From Meloidogyne chitwoodi (Eukaryota > Nematoda > Chromadorea > Rhabditida > Meloidogynidae), in contig JACZZP010000010.1 of assembly GCA_015183035.1 (NCBI GenBank), positions 1,550,001 to 1,614,000 of the forward strand: DNA of 64,000 nucleotides, read 5' to 3'. This document shows positions 35,639 through 44,294 of the stretch, in pieces. A program made the position numbers and the translations under genes. The first letter of the stretch is position 1. Each line of letters begins with the position of its first letter. The notes under the pieces were generated by a model. It was not told the DNA's origin, searched no databases, and worked only from the letters and a program-made list of their open reading frames with translations.

Positions 35639-36433
35639 ATGCATCATGCATCTCGAATGCTTTTAATACCTGAAGATTTTTTTAAAAGTTTAATAGGTTC
35701 AGAGGGAACAGAAGAAAGAATTAATGCTAACTGTGATGGAACATCAATAGGTTTAATTCGTGAGCGTTTACAAAATACTAGAGATAATCATACATTAGAT
35801 CCAAATACAAAAGCTATTAATTATGAGCAGGATTTTAAAAAATATAATAAACTTATTAGAGAAAAAGAAGAAAAACCTATTGATGTTAAACTTAAAAATT
35901 TTGGAGAAATTGCTGAAAAAATATTAAATAATAATAATAATGATGAAAAAAATTTAAAACCTCAACAAAATATTATTATTAAGAGAATTAAGAAAAAAGT
36001 TCCATTTCGAAAAGTTAATAGAAAACCAATAGAAAACATTGTACGGAAGCCTCTCGAGTCTTTAGCTGATAAAAATATTGAAGTCGAAGAACATGAATAT
36101 TTTTCTGCAGATAGTGAACAAGACTTAAATGAACAAATCCTTAAATATGTTCGAGAAAATTCTGAATCATTAGGAATAACACCTGACTTAAGATTAAAGA
36201 GAAAAATAGGTGGTAAATCCCCACTTATTACAAGTAATGTTGAGGATATTATAAATCATATAATTAATAATAATGGTGTCCGAAAGAAACCATTACCTAC
36301 AGGTTATGACCAATTTCTTCGTAGAATTGATCAACATCAATTTTTACAAAATTTACTTTTTCCTTCAACAAAATCGCCAAACCAATTTGGTAAAGGAATT
36401 TTTTCGTTTAAGCCTTCGTTATGGAAAAATTAA
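35639..36433 (+). CDS. Maverick protein of unknown function, 264 aa
   Basis: Intact ORF starting 35 bp after a TATAAATA box. It is hydrophilic and charged, with an Asn run near the middle and a C-terminus ending in a GKGIFSFKPSLWKN-type motif. It overlaps the integrase start by 13 bases in another frame. Proteins of this position and character recur in Mavericks; the function is unknown to me. Confidence 0.65.
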   Translation: MHHASRMLLIPEDFFKSLIGSEGTEERINANCDGTSIGLIRERLQNTRDNHTLDPNTKAINYEQDFKKYNKLIREKEEKPIDVKLKNFGEIAEKILNNNNNDEKNLKPQQNIIIKRIKKKVPFRKVNRKPIENIVRKPLESLADKNIEVEEHEYFSADSEQDLNEQILKYVRENSESLGITPDLRLKRKIGGKSPLITSNVEDIINHIINNNGVRKKPLPTGYDQFLRRIDQHQFLQNLLFPSTKSPNQFGKGIFSFKPSLWKN

Positions 36434-37549
36434 AAATAAAACAAATAAAAATTCTTGATCGATTATATAAAGATGTAAACTCCGCAACATGTTTTACTTC
36501 TATCGAACCACTTTTACGAGAGGCAAGCCGTTTAGACAAAATTATTACTCGTGAACATGTCAAGGAATATCTTTCAACTCAGAATACTTACACATTACAT
36601 AGGCGGGCAGTTAGAAAATATAAACGAATGCATACGCTCGCAGCGGGGTTACATACTGAATGGCAAGCTGATTTAAGTATTTTTGATCGTTTAGCAAGTC
36701 AAAATAAAGGGTTTAAATATCTTCTTGTCTGTATAGACACACTTAGCCGTCAGATTTTTGTTGAACCAGTTATGAGTAAACATAGTGAAAAAATGATTGA
36801 AGCTTTTAAGAGATTATTTTTAAGAATAAAAATTGTTCCTTGGAAATTATTAACAGATCAGGGACTAAAGTTTACAGCAAAAGAAGTACAAAAATATTTC
36901 AAATCTATAGATATGGAACATTTTTCAATGGTTACATCCCCACAATGGCATGCAGGAATGGCAGAAAGAGCTAATCGAAGTATAAAAGAAAGACTCTATC
37001 GTTATTTTACTGAAAAACGAACATTAAAATGGGTAGACGTTATTCAAGATATTTAGCGCAATAAATAACTCTTTTAGTTCAGGTATTGGAATGCGACCTG
37101 TCGATGTCAATTATAAAAACGCGGAAGGTTTAAGACAAAAATTAAAAGATCAAGCACTAGAGGAATTTGCTCCAAAACGTTGGAAAACCACAAATTTTTC
37201 AATTGGCGATAAAGTTAGAATAGAAAAATATAAACATGTTTTTCAAAAAGGATATTTGCCAAATTTTACAAATGAAATTTTTATTATCAAACAGGTACGA
37301 CTTGTTCCCCACCAGCCTCCAACATATAGAATATGTGATCAAAATGGAGAAATAATTCGAGGCTGGTTTTATGCGAATGATTTTTGTTTAGTAAGAGATC
37401 GTAACAAGGATGAAGATATCCTATATGATATAGAAAAAGTTTTGAAAAAGAGAAAATTTGACGGTGAAGATCAATGTTTTGTAAAATGGAAGGGGTATAG
37501 TTCCCTATATAATAGTTGGATTCCAGCAAGCTCAGTTAGTTGGAAATAG
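36421..37549 (+). pseudogene. Maverick retroviral-type integrase with chromodomain, frameshifted
   Basis: The first ORF (36421-37056) carries the rve catalytic core: Asp in WQADLS, Asp in LLTDQG and Glu in MAERANRS. The second open frame (about 37058-37549) supplies the C-terminal part, an SH3-like DNA-binding segment and a chromodomain ending with FVKWKGYSSLYNSW. The two are separated by a one-base frame change at a TAG (37054-37056). Polinton integrases inserting with 6-bp duplications have this architecture. Either the copy is dead or the stop is bypassed by recoding. Confidence 0.85.
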
Positions 37550-37597
37550 TATAAATAATAAATTTTAATAAAATATTAAAATAATTTTAAATAAAAT

Positions 37598-38644
37598 ATG
37601 ACTTCTTTCTATATAGTTCTTCCTTCTAACACTAATGTTGAGGGAAATAAAACAAATTCATTCAGAGTTCGATTACCGCAGAAATTACAATTTAATTCCG
37701 AATGGTCAGTAGGTTTGGCTGTGATGGTTTATCCTTATTCTTGGCCATCTCTTGGTACTACTACCGAACAATTTTTTACAGTAACATGGCAAACTGATGA
37801 GAGTGTCCGCTTGAATGTACCTTCTTCTAGTTTCTTAAACCCTCAGCAGTTGAAAGAAAGTTTAAATAGATCCCTTAATGAAGGCTGTGAGGAGTTATCT
37901 AATAAAATGAAAACAATTCAATTAGAATATACTGGTAACTTAAAAGAACTTAAATTACAAACTAAACAAGAGTATAAACGTCTTAATGAATTGAAAAAGA
38001 AAGAATCCTATGAAAATACAACAAAGGCTGCACATGATGCTAAAGAACTCTCCTATGATTATATTCCCTTAAAAAATGAATCTGAAATCTATACAGATTT
38101 ATTATCTAAGATGAATGAAAATGCAAACAAAGTAATAAAATTTTTATTAACTAGTGGAAATGATTTTGATTCTTGGGTAAATATCTATCGCAAACCAGGC
38201 TCTGTATGTAACTTTGAGTTCCACGAAAAGAAAAATCGCTTCTCAATATTTTTGGATACAAAATATATAAAGAGTGTAAGCATGACAGAACAACTTGCGT
38301 ATATTTTAGGTTTTGATAAATGTGATATATTTGAAACATCTATTTCTAAATTTATGCCTGATATGAAGGGTGGTGTATCGTCATTTCATGTTTATGCTCC
38401 AGGATTAATTGAACAAATGATTATAGGGGATGTAACTGCACCTGTATTACGAATTGTAAATATTAGAGGGAAGCAGGATGAGATTATAGAAGAACAATTT
38501 ATCTTTATACAATATCACAAATTGTTAATTAAAGAAATTAATGAAATTTTTATTGAAATAAGAACTTCCAGTGGGACATTAATGCCTTTCCAGTATGGAT
38601 CATGTACATTAACCTTACATTTTAAAAAGTCAACATATTTTTAA
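37598..38644 (+). CDS. Maverick minor capsid (penton-type) protein, copy 2
   Basis: Intact 348-residue ORF, 40 bp after a TATAAATA box (37550-37557). The N-terminal block SFYIVLPSNTN...FRVRLPQKLQF and the W/Y-rich strand are typical of the Polinton minor capsid/penton single jelly-roll. A coiled-coil insertion (about residues 90-165) is followed by the C-terminal block with TAPVLRIVNIRGKQDE and LMPFQYGSCTLTLHF. It is the best reference for the broken copy at 18083 and the N-truncated one at 46214. Confidence 0.85.
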   Translation: MTSFYIVLPSNTNVEGNKTNSFRVRLPQKLQFNSEWSVGLAVMVYPYSWPSLGTTTEQFFTVTWQTDESVRLNVPSSSFLNPQQLKESLNRSLNEGCEELSNKMKTIQLEYTGNLKELKLQTKQEYKRLNELKKKESYENTTKAAHDAKELSYDYIPLKNESEIYTDLLSKMNENANKVIKFLLTSGNDFDSWVNIYRKPGSVCNFEFHEKKNRFSIFLDTKYIKSVSMTEQLAYILGFDKCDIFETSISKFMPDMKGGVSSFHVYAPGLIEQMIIGDVTAPVLRIVNIRGKQDEIIEEQFIFIQYHKLLIKEINEIFIEIRTSSGTLMPFQYGSCTLTLHFKKSTYF

Positions 38645-38650
38645 AATATT

Positions 38651-39109
38651 ATGAATACCCTTCAAATAAATAAAATTTTGTATAGAAATCGTATTACAAA
38701 AGATTATTACATTGGTTGTTTTGCCTCAGATTCTATTCCGGTTTCAATTAATTTTACTCCTTTTTGTATGGTTGTAAATATTGATCCAAGTAGTGCAGAT
38801 GGTAGTCACTGGATTGGAATATTTTGTGAAAATCCTTCAACTATAGAATATTATGATTCCTTAGGCATATGGCCCCCAATTAGCCCTTATATTCGAAATT
38901 ATCTGAATAACTTTGAAAGTGTTCGTTTCAATTCTATTCAGGTGCAGAACTCGTTAAGACATACATGTGGAAAACATGTAATATGCTTCCTGTTTCTAAG
39001 ATGTAAGGGTTATTCCATGGATAAAATAATTCAATTTTTAAAAAGAGTAAAGGCTGATAATTTTGTTTCTGAATTTATAAAATTGCATATATTTAATATA
39101 AATAGTTGA
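38651..39109 (+). CDS. Maverick adenain-like maturation protease, copy 2
   Basis: Intact 152-residue cysteine protease. Histidine is in GSHWIGIF, the acidic residue in EYYDSLG and cysteine in HTCGKHVICFL. This is the arrangement of the adenovirus-type protease thought to cleave capsid precursors of Polinton virions. It starts six bases after the minor capsid stop, with a TATAAATA box at its own 3' end (39097-39104) serving the next gene. Confidence 0.85.
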   Translation: MNTLQINKILYRNRITKDYYIGCFASDSIPVSINFTPFCMVVNIDPSSADGSHWIGIFCENPSTIEYYDSLGIWPPISPYIRNYLNNFESVRFNSIQVQNSLRHTCGKHVICFLFLRCKGYSMDKIIQFLKRVKADNFVSEFIKLHIFNINS

Positions 39110-39142
39110 GAAAAAAAATTAAAAAATTTTTTTATTTAAAAA

Positions 39143-39703
39143 ATGCACATTGATTTTGATCCCTCACACATTGATTGGTCAACATTGACCGAACAATCAA
39201 CAGATAATAATTCTTATTTGCAATGGGGAGGTTATAATGTATTTCGGGGTATCCCTTATCAAAGAGGTAATGGTTTAGGCTCCGTGCTTAGGAGTTTCAT
39301 GCGATATCTTATTCCTTATGGTAAACAAATTGGTAGTGCAATTGGTAAACAAGGATTAGAATCTGGCAATCGTATTTTAAGTAATGTTTTAGAAGGGAAA
39401 GATCTTAAAGAATCACTTGTAGATGAGGGAAAGTCTGGATTGAAGAATTTACTTCAGAAAGCATCAGAGAATCTTGATAAACAAAAAGGAAAGGGTTTCG
39501 ATTTTAAACGTTACAAAAATATAAAAAAGAATCACGCTATAGGTCAGATGAACACCAAAGAGCCAGATATTCATTTAAATACTATAAATAAACGACCTTA
39601 TTCTAAAATTGGCCCTCCTAATTTCATTCCAAAGCCTTTACAAAAATCCCCCAAAAAATCAATAAAAAAACGAATTCGCATAGACACCCTAGGTACTTAT
39701 TAA
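39143..39703 (+). CDS. Maverick small basic virion protein, copy 2
   Basis: Intact 186-residue ORF with WGGYNVFRGIPYQRGNGLG, a glycine-spaced amphipathic helix region (IGSAIGKQGLESGNRILS) and a basic tail ending RIDTLGTY, like the copies at 19996 and 45734. It precedes the major capsid gene by one base. It is a probable structural component of the particle with unproven biochemical role. Confidence 0.8.
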   Translation: MHIDFDPSHIDWSTLTEQSTDNNSYLQWGGYNVFRGIPYQRGNGLGSVLRSFMRYLIPYGKQIGSAIGKQGLESGNRILSNVLEGKDLKESLVDEGKSGLKNLLQKASENLDKQKGKGFDFKRYKNIKKNHAIGQMNTKEPDIHLNTINKRPYSKIGPPNFIPKPLQKSPKKSIKKRIRIDTLGTY

Positions 39704-39704
39704 A

Positions 39705-40349
39705 ATGAGTTACACCAAAAAAATTAATGAAAATAGCCCTTTAGCTTTAAACAGTGCATTGAGTATATTCACTGTTCCACCCACAAATGTCTCAGTTGTT
39801 CGTTCCTTTTTTCGCGAAATTCTTCCCCTAAGTACAATTACTCAAGATTCCCCTTATCTATTTCGTTTATTTAGCGATAATCTATGGACTGATTTATCTC
39901 GTACATATCTTTATCTTGAGCTCTCCATTGAAAAATTTGGAGCAGATAATAAATGGAGTGCCATTGGTGCTGGAGATACTAATATTGGTTCAATTCAAGG
40001 TATTGGACAAACATTTGTTCAACAATTAAAAGTGACTGTGGGTAATACCGAGGTTTATGACAGCGGTACTCTTTATCCATTTAAGAGTTACATAACAAAT
40101 GAACTTTCATTCCCAGATAATGTTAAATATAATTTTCTCGCTTCAATTGGGTATTATAAAAGTGATAAACATGATGATAGCACAGATCTTGGTTTTCAAA
40201 AACGCTGTTCTTTATTTACTACAGGTAAGCATTCCCAATTCCTGTCACGTTTAGATTTTGATATAGGAAACCAAGAATTGTATTTATTAAATAATTTAGA
40301 CGTTAATTTTAATATTTATCGTTACTTTTTTGTAATTTCTAGAGCATAG
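39705..40349 (+). pseudogene. Maverick major capsid protein, C-terminally truncated
   Basis: It begins with the SALSIFTVPPTNVSVVRS region and continues through the first jelly-roll with DSGTLYPFKSYITNELS, about 205 residues of homology to the full 466-residue copy at 44295-45695. Homology stops near 40322. The frame then runs a few codons into foreign sequence and ends at 40349. Truncation is by a rearrangement junction rather than a stop mutation. Confidence 0.85.
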
Positions 40350-40359
40350 AAAAGGCATA

Positions 40360-40927
40360 AGTTGTTTTGGTTTTTAATTTTTATTAAACTAGCATCATTT
40401 ATTCGAATATTTAAATTTGTAGATTCTCGTGGTGCTCGACCTCTAATTGAAGAATTCGTTGGAAGCGAAGAGACACCAAGTGTCTGAAGAGTTATTGTAA
40501 ATGGCTGTCCAAGAAGCGACCCTTTTTCTATTTTTGATTGCGATTAAAATGTTTTCAATAGTATCTTCTTGAATTTTTCTAACAGGTATATATATATCGC
40601 TGTCTAATAATTGTGAAGAAATTAGAGCTCCTAAATAATCCGGCTCAATTGATTTATTTCTCGATTCTTTGATGATTTTATGCATACAATCTTGGATAAT
40701 TTTTCTTAGTAATTCCTCAGGATTTTCAGGTATTTTTCAATAATAAATTTTCCAGTTGTTTTCATCATTTTAAATTTTCTGCTGTAGTCAGATTCATAAT
40801 CTATTTGTCTATAATATTTTTTTAAATTACCAGTGCCAGAACCTTCTTGAACAAATAGATTGGGTAGTATATTTTCTATACTGAAGCGTGGTCGCTTGTT
40901 ATCTGAAGGACCATTATTAAAAGACAT
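40360..40927 (-). pseudogene. Broken 5' end of a second Maverick polymerase gene
   Basis: Minus-strand reading from ATG 40927 gives the variable N-terminal leader of the Maverick polymerase, including the IYIPVR motif. The frame changes near 40735 and 40530, so it is decayed. The sequence is cut off near 40360, where it meets the truncated capsid of copy 2 tail to tail. A TATA box (minus GAGTATAAAAG, about 41001-41011) lies 75 bp upstream of the ATG. Confidence 0.65.
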
Positions 40928-41752
40928 TTTTAATAATTTTAATTAAATGGAGATTTTTTATTTTAAATGGAAGAATGATGAAGAATTACAAAAAACCTCG
41001 GCTTTTATACTCCTGCTTTCGAGCAATTTATTGTCTATGTATATGTTCAAGGTCAACCGTTCTAGAATACGTTAAATTATAGCACACCCAGAATATCACC
41101 AAGAAAATGTCCAAAAGATCACCAATTACTAATATGACAACATTACATAATCCAAAAAGGGGCGTGGCCAAGCTTATTTTCTTATCCCTCCCAAGATCAA
41201 AAAATCATTTTTTTATTTTTAATGATCTCGACCTTTTTTATTTTCCTTTTTATCTTTAATAATTAAATTTGACCATTTGAACATTTGGCATTTTGACTTT
41301 TTGACGTTTTGTAAGTTTGACATGTTGAACATGATAATATAAAGAATGTTGGCATAATCCGAAAAGAGCTTATTTTCTTATCCCTCCCAAGATCAAAAAA
41401 TCATTTTTTTATTTTTAACGATTTTCGGCCTTTTTTATCTCCTCCCTTTCCTCCACTATCTTTAATAATAATTTATTTTAATTTTTATTTAATTTTTAAT
41501 TTATTTATTTAAATGTATACTGTATTATTCCTGGATCATTCGCACGCGAAAAATAATTTTAAAAATAGCTGGAATCCGCAAAAAATAACTGGAACCCAAA
41601 AGATCAATTATGTTGGGGGAGGGTTAGATCCAGAGAATTAATCAAATTATCAATCAATCATTACCTTTCAATTAATCAATCATTTATGAAAGGTACATAT
41701 GTACCTATCAATCAAATCATTCAAAAGGTCTTGATTTCCTCTTAAAATCGTT
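40928..41752. other. Promoter flank and direct repeats left of Maverick 3
   Basis: After the TATA box of the minus-strand polymerase fragment come two long direct repeats (about 41170-41235 and 41366-41432). They share AGCTTATTTTCTTATCCCTC and the following CCAAGATCAAAAAATCATTT region. The rest is AT-rich. No gene is seen. CATTAG at 41753-41758 is the left target duplication of Maverick 3. Confidence 0.5.
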
Positions 41753-41794
41753 CATTAGAGTAGTATATACACTACTTTTACCTCAATTATTTTG

Positions 41795-42300
41795 TAAAAA
41801 TCAATTTTTACAAAATAAAAAAAACAATTTTCCCCCGCAAAAAAATAACAAAAGAAAAAAAGTTTTTAAATAAATATTAAATTTTCCTTAAAAGTATTAA
41901 ACAAATACTATTTTTTTCCGAAAAATTAATGAAAGAAAATTGTCGTTAAACAAACATAAAAATATATTAAAAAATACTTTTCATTTAATTACAAATTCAT
42001 AATCAAGATAATAAAAAAATTATTTTTTTAAAAAAATTAATACTCTAAAAATTAATTACAAAACTTAAAAAAAAAAAGATTAAAAATTATTTACAATTTT
42101 GTTTAATTTTTTATTAATTATATTATTGTTTAGGATTTTATATTTTTTATTTTTTAGGATTTTATTATTTTTTTATTATTTAGGATTTTATATTTTTTAG
42201 GATTTTATTATTTTTTATTTTTATAGGATTTTATTATTTTTTATTTTTAAAATAAACATTATATAAAAAAGATTTTTAAAAATTAAAATCAATAATCTTA
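41795..42300. repeat. AT-rich subterminal region of Maverick 3
   Basis: Noncoding. Contains five or six copies of TTTAGGATTTTAT-type units between 42130 and 42250. No gene is seen. Confidence 0.5.
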
Positions 42301-42867
42301 CTAAAAAAATGCAACAACTTTATCTTTTACATTTGTAAAAAACTCAATGATATCTGAAACAGGGGATTCCTTCAAGAAGCGCCATCTAGAATACATTATG
42401 TAATCAGTTTCATTATTTGTTATTTCTATTGGCTTTCGTGAATTATATGTTGATATGTCTACAGGCTTTCCGGGGTACTCTACATTAGATAGATTGCAAC
42501 TTTTAAGCTTTTCGTTCCATTTGTCCAAATCAAACATTAAATGTCCTATATTATATGTTGTTTTATTTTGAAATGTAGTGTTCAAAGGTAAATTCTCATT
42601 ATTCCAAAATAAAATATCTTTTATGAAAGTTCTTCTTATGGGTGGTGCTGGAGTCCGCCGAAATAAGGTTTCCTTAGCGTCAGTTAATTTCCAGACTGGT
42701 GTTTCTACATAATCAGGGTAGCATACATTGAATGCACAAAGGTTTTTACCTTTTTCAAGTGGAAGAAGGCAGGTACAGGGTTCTACCCAGACAGGATTCC
42801 TACCGTTAGTGTAATATGCAACTAATGATGGCACAGCCAGTATCAAAAATAAAAAAGCGAATAACAT
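42301..42867 (-). CDS. Secreted glycoprotein-like Maverick protein, 188 aa
   Basis: The N-terminal signal peptide is a strong hydrophobic run in the first 17-18 residues. Several cysteines cluster early (CTC, NLC, VCYPDY) and four N-glycosylation sequons follow (NTT, NKT, NLS, NET). There is no clear transmembrane anchor; the C-terminus is weakly amphipathic. A TATA-like CTATATAAAC on the minus strand (42911-42920) lies about 45 bp upstream. It could be a secreted protein or the separated N-terminal part of an envelope glycoprotein. I do not recognise the family. Confidence 0.55.
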   Translation of the reverse strand: MLFAFLFLILAVPSLVAYYTNGRNPVWVEPCTCLLPLEKGKNLCAFNVCYPDYVETPVWKLTDAKETLFRRTPAPPIRRTFIKDILFWNNENLPLNTTFQNKTTYNIGHLMFDLDKWNEKLKSCNLSNVEYPGKPVDISTYNSRKPIEITNNETDYIMYSRWRFLKESPVSDIIEFFTNVKDKVVAFF

Positions 42868-42925
42868 GTTTATGATATTTAGAATTACAAATAGCTAATT
42901 AAAATAAATCGTTTATATAGTTTTT

Positions 42926-43432
42926 TTATATCTCATTCTCATTTTGTTCATCAATTTCTAAAACGTCGATACATTCAAGTGGGTAAAAATATTGATGTCT
43001 TCTGCCTCCAGCTACACATATGAGTGGCAATTGTGGGTAGATGAGATCGATTCGATGTCGAACATAAAAATATTGTCTTATTGTAATACGCAAATATCCA
43101 TGAAGAGCAAATATTCTATCAGCCCCCATTTTCGTTATCTTGCTAGGATACAGTTCAAGTTGAATTTTTTTCAAGTGATTTGTAACAAGAGCCTTCTTTA
43201 GATTTTCAGAAAATTCACGTTGCCCAATTCCTGATATTGCAACATCATCATTTGTCATGCTCGTAAGTGTTTGCAAGTATTGTATATTTTCATTATGTCT
43301 TTTGCGTAATTCACGATGTAACGATTCAGGTGCACACCCTCCATTGAAACGACAAAGTAAATTAATGAGAGGAGTCAAGCGAACTGAAGATTGAGCGCTT
43401 ATTTTCTTTGTTTCTGCCATGTTGGTACGCAT
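42926..43432 (-). CDS. PAZ-like protein carried by Maverick 3
   Basis: Intact 168-residue ORF. The C-terminal half reads like the end of an Argonaute PAZ domain. TIRQYFYVRH matches the 'T.V.xYF...Y' strand-helix; RIDLIYPQLPLICVAG matches the invariant 'L.YP.LP.l.V'; YFYPLECIDV matches the 'P.E.c.v' strand that closes PAZ. The N-terminal part (LINLLCRFN..., then SISGIG-like turn near residues 67-71) fits the start of PAZ. It ends just after PAZ, with no MID or PIWI domain. PAZ binds the 3' end of small RNAs. A PAZ-only product could be a decoy or an RNA carrier; that role is inference. TATA box at 43463-43471 (minus), about 31-39 bp before the ATG. Confidence 0.6.
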   Translation of the reverse strand: MRTNMAETKKISAQSSVRLTPLINLLCRFNGGCAPESLHRELRKRHNENIQYLQTLTSMTNDDVAISGIGQREFSENLKKALVTNHLKKIQLELYPSKITKMGADRIFALHGYLRITIRQYFYVRHRIDLIYPQLPLICVAGGRRHQYFYPLECIDVLEIDEQNENEI

Positions 43433-43463
43433 TGTTCAAAAAAATCTTGAAAATTGCTACAAC

Positions 43464-43811
43464 TTATATACCAAGAGTACCTTTAGGGAAACGAATGCGT
43501 GGAAAATTATCATCACCAGTTTTTTTCAAATTGACATGAGCTTTGAAAATTAAAGCGAGCGCAACTATTAAACACAAATCTAAAACATATGCAATAATTA
43601 GAATAAAGTCATTATTTGAATTTGAAGTTAGGTTAGGAAGGGGACCTATAGAAATAGCATGTTCCGCATCAACAATAAAACAAGAATTTACATTTGGAGG
43701 AATAGGACCGTGCAAAGGAAACAAAACTTTAGTATCATTATAATTGCTATCATTTTGTGAGAATATTTCATCAAACATGATGAAAAAAATAATATAAATT
43801 ATGTATAACAT
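43464..43811 (-). CDS. Small single-pass membrane protein of Maverick 3
   Basis: 115 residues with an N-terminal signal-like hydrophobic stretch, a short luminal segment with sequons (NDS, NDT, NLT), a transmembrane helix near residues 70-88 and a basic cytoplasmic tail (KAHVNLKKTGDD). Its stop codon lies inside the TATATAAG box that precedes the PAZ-like gene. It is probably a particle or infected-cell membrane component. Family unknown. Confidence 0.55.
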   Translation of the reverse strand: MLYIIYIIFFIMFDEIFSQNDSNYNDTKVLFPLHGPIPPNVNSCFIVDAEHAISIGPLPNLTSNSNNDFILIIAYVLDLCLIVALALIFKAHVNLKKTGDDNFPRIRFPKGTLGI

Positions 43812-43838
43812 TGCTATTCAAAATAAATATCCGTCAGC

Positions 43839-44293
43839 TTATATACTTAAAGATAATCGTTGAACGAATTGTCGTAATATAGCATCTCTTCCTCCTGAAG
43901 GGAGTGAGTGCAATTTTTGAAGTGTTGAAGAAAAATTAGTTCCAGATCTCAATACTAAGAAACATATGCAGTAATGTCCACAAGTATCTGATAGAGGAGA
44001 TTGTAAAGAAAATCTATTTTGTTTAACTATAGAAAAACGACTAAGCATTGATTGCCGCATGTCACAATTGGGTTCCTCTGCAAAAGAATCAAAGTATTCA
44101 ACTGTATTTGATTTATCAGAATAACAAGCAATCCAATGTTCTCCAACTGTACCTTTACGCATAGTATTTACAACAAAACAAAAGGTTTATTCCATGTAAC
44201 ATCGGGAATATTATTTGAAGAAAACACCCCTATAAATTTGTTTTTTAAAGGTTTATACCTTTGTAAAATAGTTTCAATTTGGATTGAATTCAT
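43839..44293 (-). pseudogene. Maverick adenain-like protease, frameshifted
   Basis: ATG at 44293, two bases outside the major capsid stop. The first 44 or so codons end in a stop at about 44169-44171. The rest (HWIACY, EYFDSF, TCGHYC triad) continues from about 44175 in another frame to 43839. One base is missing in a T-rich run near 44175 relative to copy 2. Without a shift the histidine-bearing part could start only at ATG 44162. It is otherwise well conserved, so this is a recent lesion, an assembly error or recoding. Confidence 0.75.
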
Positions 44294-44294
44294 C

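Larger units (their letters stand above)
35008..40330 (+). mobile_element. Maverick/Polinton copy 2, right end lost
   Basis: Collinear genes: small conserved protein (35008), small basic protein (about 35252), unknown 264-residue protein (35639), integrase (36421-37549), minor capsid (37598), protease (38651), small virion protein (39143) and the N-terminal half of the major capsid (39705 to about 40330). Most are intact. Neither TIR was found. On the right it meets a minus-strand polymerase fragment tail to tail. Confidence 0.8.
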
